DNA of 64,000 bases, taken from assembly GCA_002425415.1 (NCBI GenBank), contig DIMG01000029.1, forward strand, positions 186,001 to 250,000, written 5' to 3'. Made by a program: the position numbers and the translations under genes. Under the pieces are notes generated by a model. The model had not been told where the DNA came from. It saw only the letters and a list, made by a program, of their open reading frames with translations, and made no database searches. This DNA is from Micavibrio sp. UBA5572. Lineage in GTDB: Bacteria > Pseudomonadota > Alphaproteobacteria > Micavibrionales > Micavibrionaceae. Numbering within the stretch: position 1 is the first letter of the stretch; each line of letters opens with the position of its first letter. This document shows positions 52,454 to 61,652 of this stretch, in pieces.

Positions 52454-53677
52454 ATGACAGAAAATTACAAAGACATTAAAGCTGGTCACGTTCTTATCCA
52501 TCAGGGGGACGTTTTATCCCGATCTGCTTATATCATCGAAAAAGGTCGCGTTGAAATCCGTGTGCGTAAAACAGACGGAGAAATTCAAGTGGTCGGAAGC
52601 CGTGGCCCAGGATCATTGATAGGTGAAATGTCCTTGATTGATGATGCTGCGCGTTCTGCCAGCGTTATTGCGTTAGAAGATTGCAGCCTTCTGGAAATAA
52701 CACAAGACGATTTCCAGCATCGTCTTTCGTCCAGCGATCCTGTTATGCAGGCGATTTTGGGGGTCTTGATTACGCGCTATCGTGATACATTATCCCGTTC
52801 CGTTATTATTTCCGACACACCCGGATACCCGAATCCCGAAGTTCTTGAGCTTCATTATCTGGAAAAAGCCAATACACTTAAAGACTTGAAGCTTGAAAAT
52901 GAGTTTCGTGATGCCATGTCCAATGGTCAGTTATCTTTGCATTACCAACCTATTGTTGACCTTGTTAGTGCTGATATTATTGGTTTTGAAGCTTTAATGC
53001 GCTGGATTCATCCAGAGAAAGGGTTTATTTCTCCGGCTGTCTTTATTCCTATGGCCGAGCGCTCCGGATTAATCATTGACGCCAGCCAATGGGCTTTGCG
53101 TGATGCCTGCGCGTTTATCAAGACCGTTAATGCTCTTGATCCCTCCCGTCCACCAAAATATGTCAGTGTCAATTTTAGTTCCAAGGATATTGCTGAAGAT
53201 ACCTTTTTACAAAGCATCCTTTCAACCTTAAAAGAATTTGATGTTTCTCCTGCCCATATCCAACTCGAGATTACAGAGAGCTTGTTAATGACACAGCCTG
53301 AGAAAGCCAAGGTTACGCTCAATGCCTGCCGAGACGCGGGATTACGGATTGCAATTGATGATTTTGGTACTGGATATTCGTCTTTGTCCTACCTTCATAA
53401 TTATCCGATTACCGCCCTGAAAATCGATCAAGCTTTTATCAGGGATATGCTCAAAAACCCAAGCAGCCTAGAACTCTGCCGTTCGATTGTCACATTGGGG
53501 AAAAACCTGAATATGTCTACGATTGCAGAAGGGATAGAGGGCTTGGCAGAAGCCAACGCCTTGATTGAAATCGGATGCGACAGTTGTCAGGGCTATTATT
53601 TCTCCAGGCCTGTGCCTGAGGCGGCTATTTTGGATCTTTTGGCACAATCCCACGACTTTAAAGCAAAAATGGGCTAG
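52454..53677 (+). CDS. Cyclic-nucleotide-binding domain fused to EAL c-di-GMP phosphodiesterase
   Basis: The 407-residue cytoplasmic protein has a cNMP-binding domain (about residues 5-120; GSLIGEMSLIDDAARSASVIA holds the ligand Glu and Arg) and an EAL domain (about 150-395). EAL catalytic motifs look complete: FEALMRW, VNFSSKD, EITESLL, IDDFGTGYSSLSYL, LKIDQAFI, and IAEGIEGLAEA. It should break down c-di-GMP, possibly under control of cAMP or cGMP. No GGDEF domain or membrane span is seen. The ribosome-binding site is weak. An intrinsic terminator follows at 53744. Confidence 0.9.
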   Translation: MTENYKDIKAGHVLIHQGDVLSRSAYIIEKGRVEIRVRKTDGEIQVVGSRGPGSLIGEMSLIDDAARSASVIALEDCSLLEITQDDFQHRLSSSDPVMQAILGVLITRYRDTLSRSVIISDTPGYPNPEVLELHYLEKANTLKDLKLENEFRDAMSNGQLSLHYQPIVDLVSADIIGFEALMRWIHPEKGFISPAVFIPMAERSGLIIDASQWALRDACAFIKTVNALDPSRPPKYVSVNFSSKDIAEDTFLQSILSTLKEFDVSPAHIQLEITESLLMTQPEKAKVTLNACRDAGLRIAIDDFGTGYSSLSYLHNYPITALKIDQAFIRDMLKNPSSLELCRSIVTLGKNLNMSTIAEGIEGLAEANALIEIGCDSCQGYYFSRPVPEAAILDLLAQSHDFKAKMG

Positions 53678-53743
53678 AATTGTCCCATTGCTTCATAAAG
53701 TAATATTATATCAATTCTTTTTTGCTATTCTGGTCATTCGGGT

Positions 53744-53765
53744 CGAGCGCAAACGCTCGCTTTTT
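53744..53765 (+). terminator. Intrinsic terminator after the cNBD-EAL gene
   Basis: CGAGCG (53744-53749) and CGCTCG (53754-53759) form a perfect 6-bp GC-rich stem with a four-base CAAA loop, followed by C and five T residues (53761-53765). It lies 67 bases after the EAL stop and 49 bases before the adhesin ATG, so the adhesin needs its own promoter. Confidence 0.85.
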
Positions 53766-53814
53766 GTTATACTATAAATGGTTTATTACCCATTTTGAAC
53801 TGAGGTAACAGGTT

Positions 53815-55917
53815 ATGAGCGAAGTAAACGGATCTCCTGTCGGGTTGGTTGCTGAAATCAATGGTTTGGCACATGTGTCCCACCCTGATGGCACGCAAGA
53901 AACAATGAGCAAGGGGCAACCCGTGTTTCAAGGTGATATCATCGAAACAGATGAAGCCGGAGCGGTTAATATCACGTTTAATGATGGAACTGTTTTTGCC
54001 GTTTCAAATGATGCAAAAATGACTATAGACGAATTTGTTTATGATCCGGACAAAGATGGAGAAGGTCAGGCGGATGTTTCCGTTGTTCGTGGTGTTTTTC
54101 TTTATACAAGCGGTTTTGTCGGAAAAGAAGATCATAATGATGTTCACATCAAAACGCCAGTGGGATCTATAGGAATTAGGGGAACAACCTTGACCGGTTT
54201 TATTCCCGAGGCCGGTGACACAGAAGCCCCTCGCATTTCCCTAATTGAAGGAGCAATTATGGTGACGCCCAATCAGGGTGATTCCATCCTTTTGGACGAG
54301 TCCAGAGAAACCGTTGTCCTTAACTTTTCAGGAACTGAAGCTCATAATATTGGGGTCATTGATGCCGAAAGCATGATCCAATCGTATAACGTTGTGCGCA
54401 GTGTGGCTCCCGAACTTTTTAGTCCAGTGTCCGATGCTTTAGGGCATCCAACTTCTGGAGAGGTTGTGGATCCCGATCATGGCGCCCATGGCGAAGATTC
54501 CAATCCTGAACAACATTCACAATCATCTCTTCCGGAGGATGCCACCAGCACTGGTAGTCCTGGCGAGGAAGACTCCTCCCAACAAGCACAAGATGATGCC
54601 GCTGCCACGGCGGATGGTCTTCCATCCGATTCTGGTGATAATCTTCCTGTGGAAGAAACTCTTCTGGACAGCCAGCCTTCCATTTTTCCCGATGATGGGC
54701 TCATACCGCTCATGCCGATGGAAAACCATCCTCTGTTGAATTTTTTGAAACCACCGTCACTTCTTACGGGGACTAACGATACAGGTCTTTTAAACACAGC
54801 CGATGGCTTCCCTGCTGGCTCGGCCGGAACTGATACTTTGTTTTTTGTTTCAGACAATCATGCTCCTATTGCACATCAGTCTCAACATACTTTTCTGGAG
54901 CAAAGTCTCCTTGAAGGAACAACCCAAAGATATAATTTATCCAGTTTCTTTTCCGATCCGGATGGGGATGCTCTGACATACAAAATATCAGGGACACAAC
55001 CCCAAGGAACAAATCTTTTCTCTGCCCTTTGGTTTAATGCCAATAATGAATTATTTGTCAAAGCCTCTTCGAATTTATCCGCTGACGCAACAGGCAAAAT
55101 TTTTATACAGGCAACAGATGGGCTCTCTGTCAGCCAGACTGTCGAGTTTTCTTTTAATATTATTGATTCCTCAGTTCCATCACTCACCTTTACAAGTGGA
55201 AATGACACTCCATCACCTCTTGGTGGAGCTGGGGGGGAAAGATTTTCAATGTTGGCCGGAAATGATACACTCACGATTTCTTCATCATCAAGCAACAATC
55301 ATGTCTTTTCTGGCTTTGGGGATGATACTGTCACTGTCAACAGTTCTAATAACAAAATTTACGGTGAAGCTGGAAATGATACGCTTTATATAGCAGCAGG
55401 ATCAACATCAGGGAATACTATTTCCGGCGGAGATGGGAATGATAATCTGAGCGTCTATTCAAGCCTTGGCGGCAACACCGTTTTTGGTGGCGCGGGAAGA
55501 GATACGATCACACTGAATAATTTCGCAACATCAAAACTTATTGCCAATGATCTTTTGATTGATGCCGGAAGTGGATATGATACCCTTCTCCTTGATAATG
55601 TTTCCAGTATAGATCTCAGTGCTATTGATGCGTCTCATCTACACAGCATTGAGCACATTAAATCGATCAGCTCGACGACAGCCGTATACCTTAATATCCA
55701 TGACATTGTGGAACATAGTGATACCGGATTTATTGTGATCGACAACGTTGCATCTGTTAATGTCAGCAGTAGCGCAGGATTTAATAATCTGGTTATAAAG
55801 GCTGATAATATTTCTAATCCATTTGCTGTTGATGCCATTATATATGACGTGTATTCAAATGGTTCACAAACTTTGTATATTGAAGATGGAATAAACCTGA
55901 CAGGAACAGGCATATAG
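53815..55917 (+). CDS. FecR-domain RTX-like secreted protein, probable surface adhesin
   Basis: The 700-residue protein starts with a FecR-type domain (about residues 30-150; IETDEAGAVNITFNDGTVFAVS and KTPVGSIGIRGTTLTGF). Then come an acidic Ser/Pro/Gln linker (about 215-300), a cadherin-like segment (NLSSFFSDPDGDALTYKISG near 385), and degenerate RTX calcium-binding nonapeptides (about 475-570; LAGNDTL, GEAGNDTLY, GGDGNDNLS, GGAGRDTIT). There is no Sec signal, and the polar beta-rich C-terminus suits a type I secretion signal. A complete type I system lies on the opposite strand just downstream, which supports export by it. Confidence 0.85.
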   Translation: MSEVNGSPVGLVAEINGLAHVSHPDGTQETMSKGQPVFQGDIIETDEAGAVNITFNDGTVFAVSNDAKMTIDEFVYDPDKDGEGQADVSVVRGVFLYTSGFVGKEDHNDVHIKTPVGSIGIRGTTLTGFIPEAGDTEAPRISLIEGAIMVTPNQGDSILLDESRETVVLNFSGTEAHNIGVIDAESMIQSYNVVRSVAPELFSPVSDALGHPTSGEVVDPDHGAHGEDSNPEQHSQSSLPEDATSTGSPGEEDSSQQAQDDAAATADGLPSDSGDNLPVEETLLDSQPSIFPDDGLIPLMPMENHPLLNFLKPPSLLTGTNDTGLLNTADGFPAGSAGTDTLFFVSDNHAPIAHQSQHTFLEQSLLEGTTQRYNLSSFFSDPDGDALTYKISGTQPQGTNLFSALWFNANNELFVKASSNLSADATGKIFIQATDGLSVSQTVEFSFNIIDSSVPSLTFTSGNDTPSPLGGAGGERFSMLAGNDTLTISSSSSNNHVFSGFGDDTVTVNSSNNKIYGEAGNDTLYIAAGSTSGNTISGGDGNDNLSVYSSLGGNTVFGGAGRDTITLNNFATSKLIANDLLIDAGSGYDTLLLDNVSSIDLSAIDASHLHSIEHIKSISSTTAVYLNIHDIVEHSDTGFIVIDNVASVNVSSSAGFNNLVIKADNISNPFAVDAIIYDVYSNGSQTLYIEDGINLTGTGI

Positions 55918-55948
55918 GACTTGACCTGTTTCTTTGATTGTATCCTAT

Positions 55949-58195
55949 TTATTTTTCTGTTGCGATGTGCACACCACTCCATTGGGGGTCAGGGTTATTT
56001 ATCTGAAAATCCGTTATGCGCTCTATCATCATGATATAGTATTTTTTCAGTTCATCCGGTGTTATCAAATTTATCTGATTTAGAATTGACAATGCTCTGT
56101 CCCATTCTTCACGGCGATACGCGCCCAACATATCTTTATGCATTTGCTCAAGATGATTGAATTCTTTCGTTCGGGTTGCCGATAAAATTGTAAATATTCT
56201 GACCTGCTTATCTTTCCCTTTGACTTTAATAATGTCCAGTTCAAGCACTGAGAATTCAGGTATTTTTTTTGCAGTTTCTTCTCCAATAATAATATCCACA
56301 CCGTAGGTTTTTGTCTGTCCTTCCAAACGCGAAGCCAGATTAACCGTGTCCCCCAAAACAGAATACGCGAAGCGTTGACGTGATCCCATATTTCCAACAG
56401 CCGCAGGACCTGAATTAACGCCAACTCCTGCCCTCAACATCAGAAATGGACGACCTTGTGCTTTAGCTTTTTCCTCCAGCATAGCGTTTACCGGTATCAA
56501 GGCTTTTTTCATCGATAATGCGGCCAAGCATGCGCTGCGTTCATGTTCAGGGTCAAAAAGGGGCGCGTTCCAAAATGTCATCATAGCGTCCCCCATATAT
56601 TTATCGATTGTTCCGCGGTACAACATAACTTGTTCAGACATAGGGGTTAGAAAGTCATTCATAACCTGAATAAGTTCATTGGGCTCCATCTTCTCTGAAA
56701 TGCTAGTAAACCCACGAATGTCTGTGAACATAACAGTCACATCTCTAATTTCTCCTCCCAGAGACAAGCTCTTCGGATTTTTAGTAAGTTCATGCATATA
56801 TTCCGGAGAAATATATAACCCAAATGCCCGACGAACTCTGCGACGCTCCAGTTCCGTTCGAATATATGTCAGAATCGAGGATAGAAAATAAATCACTAAG
56901 ATTGTGAGCGAAGGATATACCGGATCAATCAATATTCCTTGATTCTCGTATGCCCAGAAGGAGGAGAATGAAACTATTATTGCTAATAATATCACGACCA
57001 AACCCAGCAAAAGGGCATTTACGAATGGCGATAAAGCAATAGCAGCCAAAGCTACAATTGCGGCAAAGATTATTTCAACGGATTTCATAAAGTCTGGACG
57101 AGACAAAAACCGTCCACTCATGATTTGTTCTATCATATTCCGGTGGACATCAACCCCCGGGGTTTCGATGCTTAATGGAGTTGAACGAATATCTTTAAGG
57201 CCAACAGAGCTTGTTCCTATTAAAACAATCTTGTCTTTTATTTGATCGGGCTGTACCAAGCCTTCGTATATCTTATAAGCTGGAATGAACTTACTCATAT
57301 CCAATGGAGAATAATGGATATAAAATCTTGCATCACGACCCATGGGTATTGAATATTTTCCGCGTCCCAAAAGATAAGGATAGGACAAATAAGTTAATTC
57401 ACTTTCTTTCAGCGATCTGATTTTGTGAGGATTTTTAGGATCTTCGGCAACCCGCAATGCTTCCAGAGTTAAAGACGGGTATATATGAGGGCGACCTTGC
57501 TGATCGCTGACAACAAACAAAAGAGGAACGCTTCTGACCGTTCCGTCATCATCTGACATCTGACCGAAACTTCCATTTCCTTCTGCCGATTTTTCTAAAT
57601 CTACTAGGTTTGTAATGACGCCAGGCGGATCATATAAACCTTGATAAAAGTCTTTCATTTCTTTTGAGAGTAAGATCGGTCTGGAAATAGTTGGCAAATG
57701 GCGCGTCGCGGTATATGAAGTTGACCAAACAAATCCTGTCACTACATTTCCGACCTGTTTGAATGTGTTTGCCAACACAGCATCATGATCGGGCATGGAG
57801 TTCAATGCCGTCTCAATTTGAGTATTTAAATTTTCTTTCGGCATTTTTTTTAGCAGCACTGTCGGAGACGTTCTGTCTTCTTCAGCAAATACCATATCAA
57901 AAACAATTGCCTTTGCGCCCAGATCTTTTAATTTTACTACCAACCGAGCTACGTCCGTACGTGGCCATGGCCACTGTCCCATTTTATTATCCTGTAACGA
58001 GACTTCGTCAATATCAACAATTACAACCTGATTATTGCTTTCTCTTGGATAGTAGCGGTTATAAGAATCAAAAGCCCAGTACCTCAAACCTTTTACCCAA
58101 GTGTAATCCTCTATGCGCATGGATAAGAATCCTACCAATAACGCCAGAAGAAGAATTATATGAACGCCGCGATTTACCAATAAGGATTTAAGCAC
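55949..58195 (-). CDS. CHASE2-domain class III adenylate/guanylate cyclase
   Basis: The 748-residue membrane protein has an N-terminal span, a large CHASE2 sensor (about residues 25-335; VVIVDIDEVSLQD and GQWPWPRTDVARLV), three spans (about 365-450), and a class III cyclase domain (about 480-660). Catalytic landmarks are VMFTDIRGFTSISEKM, KYMGDAMMTFW (second metal Asp) and VLGDTVNLASRLEG. cAMP is more likely than cGMP, but this is not certain. GTG start at 58193-58195 with AGGA nine bases upstream. It follows the HlyD-type gene by 11 bases, so it belongs to the secretion operon. Confidence 0.9.
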   Translation of the reverse strand: MLKSLLVNRGVHIILLLALLVGFLSMRIEDYTWVKGLRYWAFDSYNRYYPRESNNQVVIVDIDEVSLQDNKMGQWPWPRTDVARLVVKLKDLGAKAIVFDMVFAEEDRTSPTVLLKKMPKENLNTQIETALNSMPDHDAVLANTFKQVGNVVTGFVWSTSYTATRHLPTISRPILLSKEMKDFYQGLYDPPGVITNLVDLEKSAEGNGSFGQMSDDDGTVRSVPLLFVVSDQQGRPHIYPSLTLEALRVAEDPKNPHKIRSLKESELTYLSYPYLLGRGKYSIPMGRDARFYIHYSPLDMSKFIPAYKIYEGLVQPDQIKDKIVLIGTSSVGLKDIRSTPLSIETPGVDVHRNMIEQIMSGRFLSRPDFMKSVEIIFAAIVALAAIALSPFVNALLLGLVVILLAIIVSFSSFWAYENQGILIDPVYPSLTILVIYFLSSILTYIRTELERRRVRRAFGLYISPEYMHELTKNPKSLSLGGEIRDVTVMFTDIRGFTSISEKMEPNELIQVMNDFLTPMSEQVMLYRGTIDKYMGDAMMTFWNAPLFDPEHERSACLAALSMKKALIPVNAMLEEKAKAQGRPFLMLRAGVGVNSGPAAVGNMGSRQRFAYSVLGDTVNLASRLEGQTKTYGVDIIIGEETAKKIPEFSVLELDIIKVKGKDKQVRIFTILSATRTKEFNHLEQMHKDMLGAYRREEWDRALSILNQINLITPDELKKYYIMMIERITDFQINNPDPQWSGVHIATEK

Positions 58196-58206
58196 GCTTT
58201 CAATTC

Positions 58207-59529
58207 CTATCGTTCAGTAAACGCACGATCTTTCATGCGTAGAAATGGCTTCATTAAATATTCCAGAATAGATTTCTTTCCTGTAATAACGTTTACTTCC
58301 GCAACCATTCCGGGGGTTATCGGCAAAGGATGACTGGAATCTCCAAGATGATTGCGAGATGTTTTTACCTCAATTTCAAAATAAATATTGCCATCTTTAC
58401 TTGTAATGCTACTGGCACCAACCCTTGTTACTTCACCATCGAGATAACCGTAGCGGGCAGCATCATAAGATGTCAATTTCACTCGTGCAGGCAGGCCAAC
58501 TTTTAAGAAGGCAACATCACTTGGAAGGATGCGCGCTTGTATTTTTAATTCTTCATCAACAGGAATGATTTCAGCCAACTTCATTGCGGGCTCTACAACT
58601 CCACCTACCGTGCGTATTGCAATATTATTAACGACACCTTCTACAGGTGACCGAATTTCCCGACGATCGACTCTGTCACCAATTGTTTTCAAGCTTTGTT
58701 CCAAATCCGCGAGTTTTATTTCCGTTTCATTCAACTCACCAAGAGATTGTGTGCGAAATTTATCCGCCTGATCCTCTTTTTGTTTTTTTGCTCCGTTTAG
58801 TTCAGCTTCCAGACCTGCTTTCTTATCGCGGGCAATACTATATGCTCCATTGGCATCACTTAATTCACGTTGCAAACGCAGCTCTTCAATCTGGGGAATT
58901 GCTTTTTGCGCTACCATTTTTGAAGTTATAGCCAATTCTTTTTTTATTAGGCTACTGTTATAGCTGTTCTTGGACATTTGAGATTCATTTTCATGAATTT
59001 GCGATGCAATGCTGACTATCTGATTATCGATTATATCCAATGCATTGCGATATTCTTTTTGGCGCGACTGATACAAATCCATTTCATTGGCTGCAATTTT
59101 TTTTGCCCGATCCTTGAGCTCCTCAGGTATAATAAATTCCTGTCCTTTACTTTCAGCTTCCAATCTTATTTTTCTAAGCGTCAGGGCGGCCACCCGTGCT
59201 TCGGCGCTTCTTTCTTCGGATGCAAAGGCAACTTCACTCAGGCGCATTAAAACCTGCCCCTTTTTCACGATATCCCCTTCCTTAATCAAAAGGTCATCCA
59301 GGATTCCTCCTTCAAGCGACTGGACAATTTGAGCATGACTGGATGGAACAACTTCTCCACTTCCACGCGTAATCTCATCAACGGTGGAGACTGATGCCCA
59401 AATATACAAGACGATGACAAGGGTACAGACTGTATAGAGAAAAATTCCAGAAACGGCAGGGGGGTCTGCATAATTTTGGGCTTCCAGGTCATCCATAAAC
59501 GGGATTTCTTCAGGTTCAGGTTTTTTCAT
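58207..59529 (-). CDS. Type I secretion membrane-fusion protein (HlyD family)
   Basis: HlyD-type proteins link the inner-membrane ATPase to the outer-membrane TolC channel. The 440-residue protein has one N-terminal span (SGIFLYTVCTLVIVLYIWASV, about 24-44), a biotinyl-lipoyl-like half motif VQSLEGGILDDLLIKEGDIVKKG (near 68-90), a long coiled coil (about 110-280), the second half motif RREIRSPVEGVVNNIAIRTVGG (near 285), and a beta-barrel end. The ATG overlaps the ABC-gene stop (ATGA). Confidence 0.93.
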   Translation of the reverse strand: MKKPEPEEIPFMDDLEAQNYADPPAVSGIFLYTVCTLVIVLYIWASVSTVDEITRGSGEVVPSSHAQIVQSLEGGILDDLLIKEGDIVKKGQVLMRLSEVAFASEERSAEARVAALTLRKIRLEAESKGQEFIIPEELKDRAKKIAANEMDLYQSRQKEYRNALDIIDNQIVSIASQIHENESQMSKNSYNSSLIKKELAITSKMVAQKAIPQIEELRLQRELSDANGAYSIARDKKAGLEAELNGAKKQKEDQADKFRTQSLGELNETEIKLADLEQSLKTIGDRVDRREIRSPVEGVVNNIAIRTVGGVVEPAMKLAEIIPVDEELKIQARILPSDVAFLKVGLPARVKLTSYDAARYGYLDGEVTRVGASSITSKDGNIYFEIEVKTSRNHLGDSSHPLPITPGMVAEVNVITGKKSILEYLMKPFLRMKDRAFTER

Positions 59530-61652
59530 TCTGCTTGCCCTCCGATTTTTCCTGTCTTCAAAGCATCAAGAACGGCGTCGCGCGTATCATCCATGATAAT
59601 TTGTCCATTCTCGATCAAGATCAGGCGATTAACCAATGGCAAAAGGGATGTACGATGGGTAATAAGCAAAAGTGTCTGACTTGGCGGCTGATTTGCGATC
59701 AGGTGGATAAAATTCTGTTCCGTTTGGATGTCCATAGCGTTGGTTGGTTCATCACAAATCAATATTTCTGGATTTAAAAGCAATGCCCTTGCCAAAGCGA
59801 TGCATTGTTTTTGGCCTCCACTCAAACCATCTCCTCTTTCTCCTACTTGTGCTCCGTAGCCCAAAGGATGAGTTGAAATGAAGTCGTGAGCTCCTGCCAG
59901 TTTTGCACATCGCAAAATTTCTTCTTCGCACGCATCAGGGACGCTGGTGGCGATATTGTCTCGAATTGTCCCGCGAAAGAGTGTTATATCCTGTGCGATA
60001 TATCCGATATTACGCCGCAAATCGGATGGATCTATTTGCAGATAATCTGTTCCGTCAACCAATATACTCCCTTCAGTTGGCTCATAGAGCTTCATCAACA
60101 GTTTTGAAACCGTGCTTTTTCCAGAACCAATGCGTCCGATAATTCCTATTTTTTCTCCGGATTTGATGTCAAAAGACACTGCTTCAAGAACGTTATGCGT
60201 TGTTGAAGGATAAGAAAACGATACTTTATTAAAACGAATATTTCCTTTCAGATCAGGACGGTAAAGAAATTCCTTTCCGGCAGGTCTTTCTTGAGGGGCA
60301 GACATGATTTTGTTTAATGCCCTGATTGCACCAGATGTATGGTGAACTCTGCTTATCAAATTTGCTACTTGCGTAATCGGCCCGAGAGCGCGTCCCGAAA
60401 GAATGACGCAGGCAATCAAAGCCCCCATAGACAAATTGCCTTCTTTTATCAGATACATTCCAACCAGAACAATAACAACCGACGAGCATTGCTGAACCCA
60501 TGTCGAAATATTGACACTCAATGCAGAATAATGTCTTGATTTTAAGGCTACATTTGCGTTTTCAGAGACATGAGCCGCGTATTTTTTGCGCAAACGTCCA
60601 TCTGCCCCTAATGATTTAAGAGTTTCAAGTCCGTAAATTGTTTCAACCAGAAGGCCATGTTTTGTTTCTGCTGTGCGCGTTGCCAATCCAACATATTTTT
60701 TGATCGGAATTTGTAAAATCAGTGCCGCCACTACGGACAAAATCATCATAAACAATACGATCAAGCCAATCCAGCCGCCAAGACTGTAAATTACAAGCAA
60801 GAAAAGAAATGCAAACGGTAAGTCTACCAGCGTTGCTATAGTAGCCGATGCCATAAATTCACGAATGGACTCTGTTTCTTTCAACATACTGGCAAAAGAC
60901 CCGCTTGATGTCGGGCGATGCTCAAATTTCATATCAAGAACACGATCAAACAGCATGCGCGTCAAACGAACATCAACATTTCTTCCAGCAAAATCAGTGA
61001 AATATCCCCGTAATGTCCGAATAAAAAAATCGAATGTGAATACAATTACTGCGCCTATCGCCAATGCCCATCCTGTTTCCAAAGCATTATTGGGGATAAC
61101 GCGGTCATATACATTCATGATATAAACAGGAGATACCAAAGCAAAAATGTTTATTAATACAGATGCGAAAAACATTTTTTTATACAAGTTACGATTTTGT
61201 CTTATCATATCCCATAACCACGAATATGCAGGCCGATCAACTCTCAAGGAAGGATCAATAAAATCGGGTTTGGGTTTCAATAGAATTAGTGATCCGGCAT
61301 AGATTTCAGTTAGATCCTTTAAAGGAACCTCCTTGTCTTTGCGCGTTTTATGATCCCATATAGTTGCCGTCTCTTTTTTTATTTTTTTGAGAACACAGCA
61401 TTCATCCCGCTTGAGAAGGATGAGGGCAGGCAATGTTGATTCAGTAATATTTTTTAGCTCTCTTTTTTGAACTTTCGAGACTTTAAAGCCAACTCGTTCT
61501 GCAGCTTCAATACATTGTGCAGGATCTACACGGATACCGTCATAGGCCAAACCTGCCTTTAAAGATTCTGCAGATTTTGAATGCCCATGAACCGCTGTCA
61601 GATGGGATAGACACTCAAGTAACGGGTCATACGGGCGGACTTTACTGGCCAT
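59526..61652 (-). CDS. Type I secretion ABC transporter ATPase (LapB-like)
   Basis: The 708-residue exporter has a degenerate C39-peptidase-like N-terminal domain (about 1-130; DPLLECLSHL, where the catalytic Cys position is Pro), a six-span transmembrane domain (about 150-420), and an ATPase with Walker A GRIGSGKST, signature LSGGQKQ, Walker B LICDEPTNAMD and LLITHRTSLL. An inactive C39 domain is typical of exporters of RTX adhesins such as LapB. I took the ATG at 61650-61652; it overlaps the TolC-like gene end by 11 bases. Confidence 0.92.
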   Translation of the reverse strand: MASKVRPYDPLLECLSHLTAVHGHSKSAESLKAGLAYDGIRVDPAQCIEAAERVGFKVSKVQKRELKNITESTLPALILLKRDECCVLKKIKKETATIWDHKTRKDKEVPLKDLTEIYAGSLILLKPKPDFIDPSLRVDRPAYSWLWDMIRQNRNLYKKMFFASVLINIFALVSPVYIMNVYDRVIPNNALETGWALAIGAVIVFTFDFFIRTLRGYFTDFAGRNVDVRLTRMLFDRVLDMKFEHRPTSSGSFASMLKETESIREFMASATIATLVDLPFAFLFLLVIYSLGGWIGLIVLFMMILSVVAALILQIPIKKYVGLATRTAETKHGLLVETIYGLETLKSLGADGRLRKKYAAHVSENANVALKSRHYSALSVNISTWVQQCSSVVIVLVGMYLIKEGNLSMGALIACVILSGRALGPITQVANLISRVHHTSGAIRALNKIMSAPQERPAGKEFLYRPDLKGNIRFNKVSFSYPSTTHNVLEAVSFDIKSGEKIGIIGRIGSGKSTVSKLLMKLYEPTEGSILVDGTDYLQIDPSDLRRNIGYIAQDITLFRGTIRDNIATSVPDACEEEILRCAKLAGAHDFISTHPLGYGAQVGERGDGLSGGQKQCIALARALLLNPEILICDEPTNAMDIQTEQNFIHLIANQPPSQTLLLITHRTSLLPLVNRLILIENGQIIMDDTRDAVLDALKTGKIGGQAE

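Noticed and set aside
55914..55950. ATAGGA/TCCTAT stem followed by TTATTTTT between the adhesin and the cyclase
   Set aside because: The stem is only six AT-rich base pairs with a 23-base loop and overlaps both stop regions; too weak to call a terminator.
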